Positions 38,401 through 50,400 of a stretch of DNA of 64,000 nt are shown piece after piece. Within the stretch, counting starts at the first letter, position 1, and every line of letters starts with the position of its first letter. The stretch comes from Lamellibrachia columna (Eukaryota; Annelida; Polychaeta; Sabellida; Siboglinidae). The DNA is taken from positions 8,400,461 through 8,464,460 of the forward strand of contig OY759270.1 of the NCBI GenBank assembly GCA_963662155.1, in the 5' to 3' direction. The notes below the pieces were generated by a model that saw only the letters and a program-made list of their open reading frames with translations, had not been told where the DNA came from and searched no databases. A program made the translations under genes and the position numbers.

Positions 38401-41400
38401 ACACTAATTTTGCTGGTTTGTCTGTACAGTGTCATTGTAAATTGCATGGATTGGTGAATTTAAGTAATGCTTCTTTGTGTCGTTCTGTTGAAGTTATCCT
38501 TTATTTTGGCGTTCCATTTCCCTTACAGGACTTGTTTTTTCTCGTTGACATCACTAGACAGGTAATAGTTGACTTCGTTTGGCTTTGCTTCATGCTTCCT
38601 GTCCTAGTAATTGCGTGTTTGAAGTTGTTATTCTATGGAGGGGGCGTGGCAGGGGTCTCAACCTCCCATTTTATACCTGTTTTGGGGGACAACGTCCCGT
38701 AATTTTTAAAGAGTCCACGTCCCACCTCCCAGCAATCCTACCTCCCATCAATCCCACCTCCCAGCAATCCCACCTCCCACCTATTTTTGAGGCCAACCTC
38801 CCATTTCCTGCCACACCCCCCCCCCACTATGATTACGCAGTGTTGACTCATTATAAAATTTATAAGAAACAACTTAAAATGTTGTTCGTAACAGTTAAGC
38901 TTTTTAAATTTTATAAAGACAAGAGATATCTTCTTAGCTTATTGCTTTTCTTTTTGTTTGCCGGTTGCATGTTTTGTTTCAACATGTGGGTAAATTATAG
39001 GCTATTGAAAGAGCCTAATTTAATCTCAATGATTGTCAATGTGTCAGTGTTGCTGTCTTCAATGCTGTTACCTGACAGTTTGTTCTGCTGCCTCCTTATT
39101 GTGTGTATCTTACAATGGCAACAGCACATATTGAAGAATTAATCAATATTTCAGTTTCAACTTCACTTTAACAGATATGCACATAATATCACTAAAATAT
39201 ATGACAATTGTGAGTAAGATAACATACTACAATTGTTATTGGTGTGGTACGGTGTGAGGGGGTATGGCTTCACACCATACAATTGTTATTGGTGTGGTAC
39301 GGTGTGAGGGGGTATGGCTTCACACCGAGGTGCTCTCTCTCGGGTGTCTTATTAAGCATGTTTTTCCCAGGTTCCATTCTGTTTCCTCAGTCGATCGTGT
39401 TACCAGGTAACGCTCCAGATGGTTTGTGCTATTGTTCTCAGTCCAGGGCTGCCAGATGCACTTATGCAGAAGTTTACCCTTGGTCCAACTTAACAGTAGT
39501 ATTCAGTTGCTTCTTACTTATCAGTTTCTATAGTGTACGGTTTACATTAAGTTAAAGTATATGCAAACACTGATACACCATGACAAATACAAACATGAAA
39601 GATCCAGCATTAATCTTATTTGTTAGAAACATTCAATTGTAATTGAAAAATATACAGAAGCTTCAATTTACTGCATTGTCCACTTTCCACTTTAGGTGTG
39701 TTAAAACATTCCACTTTAGGTGTGTTAAAACAAAAATGCAATAATCCAGATGGATTAAAACATACAAGATACAAAACAAATCAATAATACTTCATTATTA
39801 TGAAACTACGCATATATACATTAATTATTTATTTTTAACCATTGGCAATGTTGTATACGTAAAGAAATATAAAGCTTTTGAAGCTTGGTTTAAGTAGATG
39901 TTTTAATAATTAATTAGTAATTGAAACTTTTTAGATAGTAATTAAAACTTATCATCCTGGGCCAATTTAGATGTTTGTTTTTGTAAGCCCTGTGTGTGTG
40001 TGTGTGTGTGTTCAGTTGACATGCTTTAATAACTAACATTACGCTATATTACACATTATCATAACAAAGGCGAACTGCATTGATTCTGTTTGTGTTGCAG
40101 AACCACCTGCTCTAAGATGTGCACTGTACACAGTCCTGTAACTAATATTCATAAATTGAGCCAAGCATTGCAATGGAATCAGTTATCCTCTCAACATAAT
40201 TAAATATTTGATTACAACTGGGTTCACACCAAGTAGTGCGACTGCTAATGATGTGGTTGATTAGATTTATTGCAACATGGCGTGACTATGTTTTGTGGAG
40301 AAATTATCAGTTACGGCATTTGGTCCAGAATGATAGTTAAATATTTACTAATGCTGGAAGAACAACTGATTGCCGTGCAATTAATGAGAGAAACTAACAA
40401 CAAACAACTGATTGCCGTGCAATTAATGAGAGAAACTAACAACAAACTAACAATATGTATTTTATTTGTAATGATAAATTCACTCCCCAAAGTTGACTGA
40501 CACACAATGGTTGGGCAAGCAGTGAAACTCGTGTGAATAACCAACATGCTTTACTCAAGACTCCTACACTGAAGTGCAGTGGTAGGTCTCCATCTAGTGC
40601 AGTGGTAGGTCTCCATCCAGGTCAGTGGTAGGTCTCCGTCCAGTGCAGTGGTAGAGGTCTCCATCCAGTGCAGTGGTAGGTCTCCGTCCAGTGCAGTGAT
40701 AGAGGTCTCCGTCCAGTGCAGTGGTAGGTCTCCGTCCAGTGCAGTGGTAGCTCTCAGTCCAGTGCAGTGGTAGGTCTCCGTCCAGTGCAGTGGTAGAGGT
40801 CTCCGTCCAGTGCCGTGGTAGGTCTCCGTCCAGTGCGGTGGTAGAGGTCTCCGTCCAGTGCAGTGGTAGAGGTCTCCGTCCAGTGCAGTGATAGAGGTCT
40901 CCGTCCAGTGCAGTGGTAGGTCTCCGTCCAGTGCAGTGGTAGAGGTCTCCGTTCAGTGCAGTGGTAGAGATCTCCGTCCAGTGCAGTGGTAGGTCTCCGT
41001 CCAGTGCAGTGATAGAGGTCTCCGTCCAGTGCAGTGGTAGAGGTCTCCGTCCAGTGTAGTGGTAGAGGTCTCCGTCCAGTGCAGTGGTAGGTCTCCGCCC
41101 AGTGCAGTGGTAGAGGTCTCCGTCCAGTGCAGTGGTAGAGGTCTCCGTCCAGTGCAGTGGTAGGTCCCCATCTAGTGCAGTGGTAGGTCTCCGTCCAGTG
41201 CAGTGGTAGAGGTCTCCATCCAGTGCAGTGGTAGGTCTCCGTCCAGTGCAGTGGTAGAGATCTCCGTCCAGTGCAGTGGTAGGTCTCCGTCCAGTGCAGT
41301 GGTAGGTCTCCGTCCAGTGCAGTGGTAGGTCTCCGTCCAGTGCAGTGGTAGGTCTCCGTCCAGTGCAGTGGTAGGTCTCCGTCCAGTGCAGTGGTAGGTC

Positions 41401-44400
41401 TCCGTCCAGTGCAGTGGAGTGCCGAGTAGTTGGGAATAATTTTACTATTTTGCTAATATCCCGATAGCTGTATAACTATTGTAATACTATTACAATAGTT
41501 TCATAACTATATTGATAGTATTGTGATCAGGGTTGTTTGATTTAAATCATTTGATTTAAATCATTGATTTAAATCATGATTTAAATCATGATTTAAATCA
41601 TGATTTAAATCACTCCAAAAAAATCATTGATTTATGATTTTTTGACTTCCGATTTTTTAATTGCTGATTTATATTAATTTAACACAAATAGTTGTTTACA
41701 AGCATCGAGATCAACAAAGTTTTGTATGTTTTTTTAATACAAAAGCACAAAGTGCGCACACTTGTGTAGCTGTATTGTCATCAGATAGCCTGATAGTCAA
41801 ATATTTTAAGACATTGTGTATGTTTGAGCTATTCCCTTTCTGAATGCAGTGAAGCCACACAAACTTGTCTTCCAGAGCAAGTATCTTTTCAATTCAGAAG
41901 CCCTGAGTTAAAGTCCACCAAGAGCTTGTGCTCATTGTTACCAATTCAGTATGTTGACTCAAGTAAGACAGTCTGGGCTACAATTGTTTAATACTGTACC
42001 AGTTTGCAGTCTGGTTGGAGACCTTTAGAGTACACAGAGCCCTGGTCATGTGCTAATCCACCCTCTAAGCAAACAATAATTAGCCCTGCTACAGCCACAG
42101 ACACACAGCATGCTTTCCTTTCCAAGACAGATTATGCAACTACAGAGGGTGAGGCCTTGTGGACATTGTCTAATGTCTTTATATAAGCAAAAATATGCAC
42201 CCTCTGTTAAGACAAGTACCCAAATCGATTTGAATAAAACACGTTTGAAAGAGTTTATAAATATAAACATCTATATAAATGTCTATATACCAGATTTAAA
42301 AAAAATCAAATAAATAGAAAAAATCCTGAACCGGTGGAAACCATAACTGATGAGTGGCGTTGTTGCATAGCCTTGGAGGTAGTTCATTAAAAATGCTGAA
42401 TCCATGAATGATGCTGCTCGAATCGACGATTGTTGATGTTATGTCGATAAGTAAATAAAATGATCCAATATAGTTGAAAAACATGTTTGTGCCTTTTATT
42501 GCAGTGACACGAGACTGTAGGACGTGTGTGTGTTTCAGGGAGGCCATCTTAATGTATGAGCAGAGCTGGTATCGGCGTTGCACCATGCTTTTCTGCTGTC
42601 TCAGCAAAAATAGATACCGGGTAAGTTAAAGCTATTTGCATAGCGGATTAAAGGTACATTCTTATATAGCGTGGTATCCAGTCCTTGGGACTGCTCAAAA
42701 CACAATTAAACTTCACCCTCTGGCAGACCCATTCATTCCAACACCATCTCAACTTCTCTGGGAAGCATGCAGCCATGCTGCAGTTACTGTGCAAAGACTA
42801 CTCATTCATTTTTATCCATCACCGTCTATAGCCAGGCACTCATTGATAGAGCTGAGTGAACTGTCTATAGCCAGGCACTCATTGATAGAGCTGAGTGAAC
42901 TGTCTATAGCCAGGCACTCATTGATAGAGCTGAGTGAACTGTCTATAGCCAGGCACTCATTGATAGAGCTGAGTGAATTGAGGCAACGTTGAGTGAACAA
43001 AATTGTCCAAGCTTTGAAATAACAGTAAAAGGATTCGAACCCAGATTCTCTCGATCGATGTTCAGGAGTATACAAAATGAACAAATATTGAAATGTCAGT
43101 TTTGCAAATATTTAATAATTTCATAACATGATTGTAGACTTGACACTACTAGTGCTAAATACTTATCTTATTGTCTATGAACAGATACCTTGACATTTTT
43201 CCATGGCCCAATTTTTTTAAACATTTTGTTACGCTTATTAGGTCGAATATAGTAACCATTGTTATTATTAATTGAGGGTAGTGACCCTGAAATGACTGAT
43301 CAAGTGTTTATCTTTTGTTTTATCTTTGTGACTAAACTCATTTCATCAGGGTCACCGACTTTATGGAACTCACTCCCTGTTTGTGTTAAGTTTGTAGGAA
43401 ATATAATAACATTTCGCCATAAAAACTAAAAACCCACCTGTTTGAACTTATCCTCCACAGCTCCCCGGTGTACCAGTCCAACTGTTTACAACGGGAACTG
43501 TTTATCGATTAGAAACTGCTTAACTCCGTTTGTTTTGTTGTGTTGCCGAGCTTGGGTCTACCAAGGATTTTAGAAGTGTTTTATATTGTATTGTATTAAA
43601 AAAATTATTGATTAATATGAAAATTATTCCCCTCTTGTTTATGCACCTGCTTCTTTTGCCAGGGCACATTTGATGAAGTCACAAAGCTGCTGGCAGAATT
43701 CTTCCGTGATCTCGATGTTGTTCCGTCTGACATTGTTGCTGGTCTCATGTTACTGAGGAAACAACAGAAAAAGGAGCGGATGTGCATTGTGTCACAGGTT
43801 AGTGTCATTGTGTCACAGGTTAGTGTCATTGTGTTGCAGTTTAGTGTCACTGTGTTGCAGTTTATTGTCATTGCATCACAGGTTAGTGTCATTGTGTCAC
43901 AGTTTAGTGTCATTGTGTCACAAATTAGATGGTATCAGTATATTCATTTGATATATTGGAACATTTTGTAAGGCAAAGCAGTTATAACAAAACAAATTCT
44001 ATGTATCCCTCCTAAAGAGGAGGTGCCAAAATATACAAATATAAACCTCACACTACAGGATATCTTAGTGCACTATTGGGGAAACTGTGCACACATCCAA
44101 CCTCACCGCGGTGTGAACAGTGTCACCAGGACATTGCTGGCCCATTGGCATTTTCTTAGTATCTCTCCTCGTTTTGCAGAAGAGAAACGACGTGTACCAG
44201 TTCCTGTCAGGAGTGGCCATCACGCCACAGACAAAGTTTGTCAGTCTGAAGAACCCGGAGATGTTGGCTGAGTTTAAGGCAGCTCTCTACTACCTTCACT
44301 ACTCGATTGCTGCGTACGGCTGGCCCATCTACCTGCTCATGCACAGGTCAACTGGCTGCTGCACGTTGTTGCCTAGTCTCAGGTACGGTTTGGTGGCATG

Positions 44401-47400
44401 TCTTAAGATCTGTGAATAATCACAAGTTACTTTCCAAATTTTTTTAATATTCTGAATTTGTAAAATTTGCAATACATTTTTTCCTACAAGTTATGTTTGG
44501 TATAAGAAGATATGTACAAAGCAAAACTACCTAAGTTCACTAAGAACACAACATTAATTGGGGTTGAATATTTCATAGAGGGAGTGAAAATTTCAAAGCA
44601 AAATCCTCACCCCAGGGTGAATATTTCATGGGGGTTGATCGGGCATCATTGGCTTGACAGTTGGTCTATCATCGTTGGTCTGACAGTTGGTCTGAGAGTT
44701 GGCCTGTCGTTCCTCTTGTGGCCCAAGTACAAAGTTTCAATTACAGCACATTAAAAAATGTCAAATAGTATCCAAACAAAATCTAGTTATGATTTCAATT
44801 ATGTTGACTATGATTACATCACCTTCCACACCTGATAGACCTGCAAGCCAGTAATTATTGTACAAATGATGTGGTTGTTGTCTGACTGGTACTGTCAAAC
44901 GACAGCCAGGTGTTGTGAATGCTGTTTGACAGGTGTTGTGAGTTGTGACTGCTGTTTGACAGGTGTTGTAGCTACTGCTTGACAGATGCTGTGGTTGTTG
45001 TTTGACAGGTGCTGTAGCTATTGCTTGACAGGTGCTGTGGTTGTTGTTTTACAGGTGCTGTGGTTGTTGTTTTACAGGTGTTGTGGTTGTTGTTTGTCAG
45101 GTGCTGTAGCTACTGTTTGACAGGTGCTGTGGTTGTTGTTTGACAGATGCTGTGGCTGTTGTTTTACAGGTGCTGTGGTTGTTGTTTTACAGGTGCTGTG
45201 GTTGTTGTTTGACAGGTGTTGTGGTTGTTGTTTGACAGGTGCTGTTGCTGCTGCTGCTGCTGTGTGTTGACACGTAATGCTGAGTACACACATGTCGTAG
45301 ATGACAATTGCTGTTCCTGTCACCTCGCAGCCATCCGCAAACTCTCTGGTCTTGACTCATGCAACATCGTCTATGCCAATTGTCACGTCGAGGTAACCCA
45401 ATGCCAATGCTTATGCCCCATGCACAACCCCATGCCCAAACCCATGCACAACCCCATGCCCAAACCCATGCCCATATCCATGCCCAAACCCGTGCCCAAC
45501 CCCAATGCCACACCATTTGTGGTACACCCATTCTCCATGCTTGAACCTTGCCCAATGACAACCAGTATTCAGCTGTGACAATATTCTTTCAGAATAGTTT
45601 TATATCTTATTTTATTAATTAATTTGCAGATGGTTAAGAAAGCGCATACAACTTATGCAAGGTTGGGTTGCACTTAAATGTGGGACTGGCCTTTTTTAAA
45701 CACATTACTGTTGGCAATGAGAGCTTTCTTGTCAGTACTTGGTGGTTTCTGCTCACATACAGTAGTTGTTCCCTCGGTGACAGTGTACTGCTCACATACA
45801 GTAGTTGTTCCCTCGGTGACAGTGTACTGCTCACATACAGTAGTTGTTCCCTCGGTGACAGTGTACTGCTCACATACAGTAGTTGTTCCCTCGGTGACAG
45901 TGTACTGCTCACATACAGTAGTTGTTCCCTCGGTGACAGTGTACTGCTCACATACAGTAGTTGTTCCCTCGGTGACAGTGTACTGCTCACATACAGTAGT
46001 TGTTCCCTCGGTGACAGTGTACTGCTCACATACAGTAGTTGTTCCCTCGGTGACAGTGTACTGCTCACATACAGTAGTTGTTCCCTCGGTGACAGTGTAC
46101 TGCTCACATACAGTAGTTCCCTCGGTGACAGTGTACTGCTCACATACAGTAGTTGTTCCCTCGGTGACAGTGTACTGCTCACATACAGTAGTTGTTCCCT
46201 CGGTGACAGTGTACTGCTCACATACAGTAGTTGTTCCCTCGGTGACAGTGTACAGCTCACATACAGTAGTTGTTCCCTCGGTGACAGTGTACTGCTCACA
46301 TACAGTAGTTGTTCCCTCGGTGACAGTGTACTGCTCACATACAGTAGTTGTTCCCTCGGTGACAGTGTACTGCTCACATACAGTAGTTGTTCCCTCGGTG
46401 ACAGTGTACAGCTCACATACAGTAGTTGTTCCCTCGGTGACAGTGTACTGCTCACATACAGTAGTTGTTCCCTCGGTGACAGTGTACTGCTCACATACAG
46501 TAGTTGTTCCCTCGGTGACAGTGTACTGCGCCATATGGCACCACTGTCATCACAATTGTCACTTGTGCTAATATGGCATGAGGTGACATAGATGTGTATA
46601 CGTTAAATACAGTAGAGCCATCTCCAGTTAAAAAAGATTAAGAATTATTTTATAAAAAATTGTACCTATTTGTATTTTAATAGAAGCATACTGTTAATAA
46701 ATCTATGTTTTACCATAGCAATAAAGTATTACATTTTGTGAACATTCAGTGACATATACAGTAGACACTCATTTTCAGCTTTTTCAACTTTTAGAGCTGT
46801 TTAAAAAATACCTTTAGGTTTAACAGAATTCAAAATAATGCACCAGTGTTCACTAGACTTGATCATACTGTTGCTAACATGTGACTATACTCGCCTGCCA
46901 GGGATCTCTCTCACAACCTCTCTCTACAGTGTTCACTAGACTTGAGCATACTGTTGCTAACACATGTGACTATACTCGCCTGCCAGGGATCTCTCTCACA
47001 ACCTCTCTCTACAGTGTTCACTAGACTTGAGCATACTGTTGCTAACACATGTGGCTGTACTCGCCTGCCAGGGATCTCTCTCACAACCTCTCTCTACAGG
47101 TTGGCGAAACATCATTCTTCATTGCGCTGGATCACGAAAAGAAGAAAGTGATCATCTCTATCCGTGGCACACTGTCCCTTAAGGTATGTGTATCACATAT
47201 GTGTATCACATATGTGTATCACATATGTGTATTACATATGCAGACTTACCGTTCCGGATTGTTCGGAATTTATACAGAAATACACCACAAATTACAGTAT
47301 TATGGTGCCTCATTCTCCCCTATGAAATGTATTACTGACAGTGGCGCTGTATTCCTGACAATACTTCTTATGTGTTGAATTATTAATGACAGCAGAGATC

Positions 47401-50400
47401 GGTTAAGCCAATTATAACACTTATGTTGATATAGCACTGTTATGTTATATTGCATTGTAATAAACCTTTCCTGGCTTATGTTGATGCAGGACATACTGAC
47501 AGACTTGCAGGCTGAGGGAGAGGTGCTGCCTGTCACGCCAGAACATGATGGTTGGCTAGGGCATAAGGTCAGTAGTTCAGCAGGTCATAGGTCATCAAAT
47601 CAATGGTGAAAATACCCAGTATTATTTTAATTCTTTGAATGGATCAACGTTCCAGTTTCTCAACAAACTATATGTTCTTTCCGAATATTTCAACCGACTC
47701 ACTCAATCTTTGTCAGTGGACTGACTTGACTATGGGCGTATCACATGGGGGGTCATGTGACAAGCTGGAGAAGGATTGGGTAGCTCCTAGCCAACGTTTT
47801 GTTCGATGGATGTTTATTGCTGCTTTGATGTTCCTGTATGGAATCCTACTTGTCATGTCATGTATAAATGATCAGTTTTAATTGACCTGACTCAATGAAA
47901 ATTGACAGATTTTGGGTGTTGAAAATTGTAAAAGTAATATGTGGCATATTCCAAGATTCGGTTCAGGATAGTAATAGTAGTGTGTTGCTTCTTCAGCTGA
48001 TACTCTATTAATGAGACTGATTAACTGACTTCATTGATGAGATTGTACTAATGCATCATGTTAATGTGGTGTATGACTGTATGCCTGGGTTAATTTATGA
48101 ATTACTAAATATTGTGATCTATTTGTATAATATATATACAGCAAAATAAAGTGCATTTAGTATGATAATGCTCTGTAAAAAGAATATTGATAGTAGATTT
48201 GCTGCGCTTCGTGTGTGTAGGGCATGGTGCAGGCAGCGCTCTACATCAAACGCAAGCTGCAAGACGAAGGACTGCTTTTGCAGGCATTCAGTAAAGACCA
48301 GGTACACACCATAGCTGATTAAAACAGACTAGCAGAAATACCCGTTCTCCGGATGGGATAACGTGGTGGTTACGTAGGCTATCACACTGTCTTTCATTCT
48401 CCCCAACAGTGGCGCCACTTGGCGTATCATCACTGCCATAACTTGGTTAAAAATTCAAAAGTGGTATAAGCAGCTGATTGGCTGAGTAATGCCATTGTTT
48501 ACAACTTGTTATGTCATTGCAATTGTACAGTGGATGGTTTACGTAACTTGGAACAATCGTAGAAAATATGTATAGCGTTGCGAAGAATCTATGATTCAGG
48601 GTAATAGTGGGATGAAATTAAAAAACATTGAAGTATTACAACTCCTTTCTGGGGTCGTAGGTGAACCCCTGAAAGTTTGGCACCTGAGATGCAAAACAGC
48701 TAGGAAGAGTAGCATAACATATCTAGTTTTCTACAGACAGACAGACAGACATACACCAGCTGGATTATAGTAAAATGTCTGAAAAATTAGTCGCACACAT
48801 TATACTTATACAAATGAAAACGTTTGCCTTAAAAGTACCTGAAAACAAGAATTTCTACAAGTACTTGAAACTTATTGAATTATGAAAATATGTTTTAAAC
48901 ACTCTCCAAACATCGTAGATCTGAACATCACACAAATAATATTGGCTACTGGATAGGCTGGTAAAAGTTTACGTATTCAGAATGTTCTGGTAAACTAGGC
49001 ATTGGAATTTTGCCTGAAAATACTTTGTAAAGCACTGTGAAGTTTTTGCTATGAACTGCTGATATGGGCGTAGTAACAGTATGTTTCTAAATGTGATTTC
49101 TGTCGATGTTTTAGACACAGGACTCAAGTGATTACGGCCTAGTAGTTGTTGGTCACTCCCTGGGTGCTGGCACGGCTGCCATCCTAGCCATACTACTGCG
49201 GGAACGCTACCCCAACCTCCACAGCTATGCTTACTCTCCCCCGGGTGGACTTCTCAGGTAGGTGGCTCTTCTACCCTGTCGTACAAGGCCTGTTATTTAC
49301 AATGCAGTGATACCACTTCTATTGCACTAAAATCCTCAGGAAACCCAAGCTCAGCAGTGCGCCAAAACAAAACGGTTAGGCAGGTGATGACAAAATGTTG
49401 TATTATAGTTCCTGCTGACTTAACGCCAACAAGGAGTGAGTTCCACAGAGTTGGTGCGCAAAAGAAAAAAGAAAAGCTTGACAACTTTCGTGAAGGCTGT
49501 CAGTTTATCTGTTGTCAGTGCCTCTTGTGTGGAGGAGACCAAGTCATTCGTGTTTTCTGTTGTCAGTGCCACTTGTGTGGGGGAGACCAAGTCATTCGTG
49601 TTTTCTGTTGTCAGTGCCACTTGTGTGGAGGAGACCAAGTCATTCGTGTTTTCTGTTGTCAGTGCCACTTGTGTGGAGGAGACCAAGTCATTCGTGTTTT
49701 CTGTTGTCAGTGCCACTTGTGTGGAGGAGACCAAGTCATTCATCACATCTGTGGTCGTAGGCAAAGATGTAGTCCCTAGGTAAGACCAAATGTTTTATCT
49801 GGAAAATAGTTTGTTCTCTGTTGGTTGATGCCATTGAAGAAATTTCAGGTGAAATATAAAGCACTGTTTCCTTTCGTTTAACAAACTGTGCAATAACAGC
49901 ATTAGATTTACTTTTTTCATGATCAGCTATTCCAGCGTGACTCGTGTGACATTTCTACTGAAATCTCTGATTGAATGATCCAACAGTTCTATGGTTTTAT
50001 GACATTTCTTGTTTGCTATAGATTATTTTGTAAAGGTATAAGCTACCTTCATTTTTACTAAAACGAATAGCTGAGCCGTCACTTAATATTTAGAAATCAA
50101 ACTTTGTAATATTCGGATGTTTTTCTTTCCAAAAAGAATATTAATGATTCTGTACAGGTACTGAGATTTGAAATGTTGAGTTGAATGTGCAGGTTAGGGT
50201 GGAATGACTGTGTTCAAGGAAGGCGAATTTTCCTACCCTTCAAAATATTGTTGCCTCAGATGTGAGAGTATATTATGGAATCAATTATTTTTAACTTGAA
50301 ATGTCAATGTAAATATGCTTGATGTGAGGTGGCACTTTCTCTCATCTACCTTTTTAACTCTCTCGCAGGATGGGACTCTATCAGATGGAGAGTCTACGGC

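Noticed and set aside
38349..39142. Hydrophobic open frames of 117 and 187 codons as a gene
   Set aside because: No family motif, and they run through the CCCACCTCCCA element. They lie in DAGL intron 4.
42296..42450. Hammerhead ribozyme-like words (CTGATGAG after GGAAACC)
   Set aside because: The core GAAA after stem II and the pairing of stems I and III could not be found.
45634..46591. Four long open frames (about 286-307 codons) on both strands
   Set aside because: All come from the 39-bp array (a multiple of three without stops). The region is intronic in DAGL and shows no splice or codon logic of its own.
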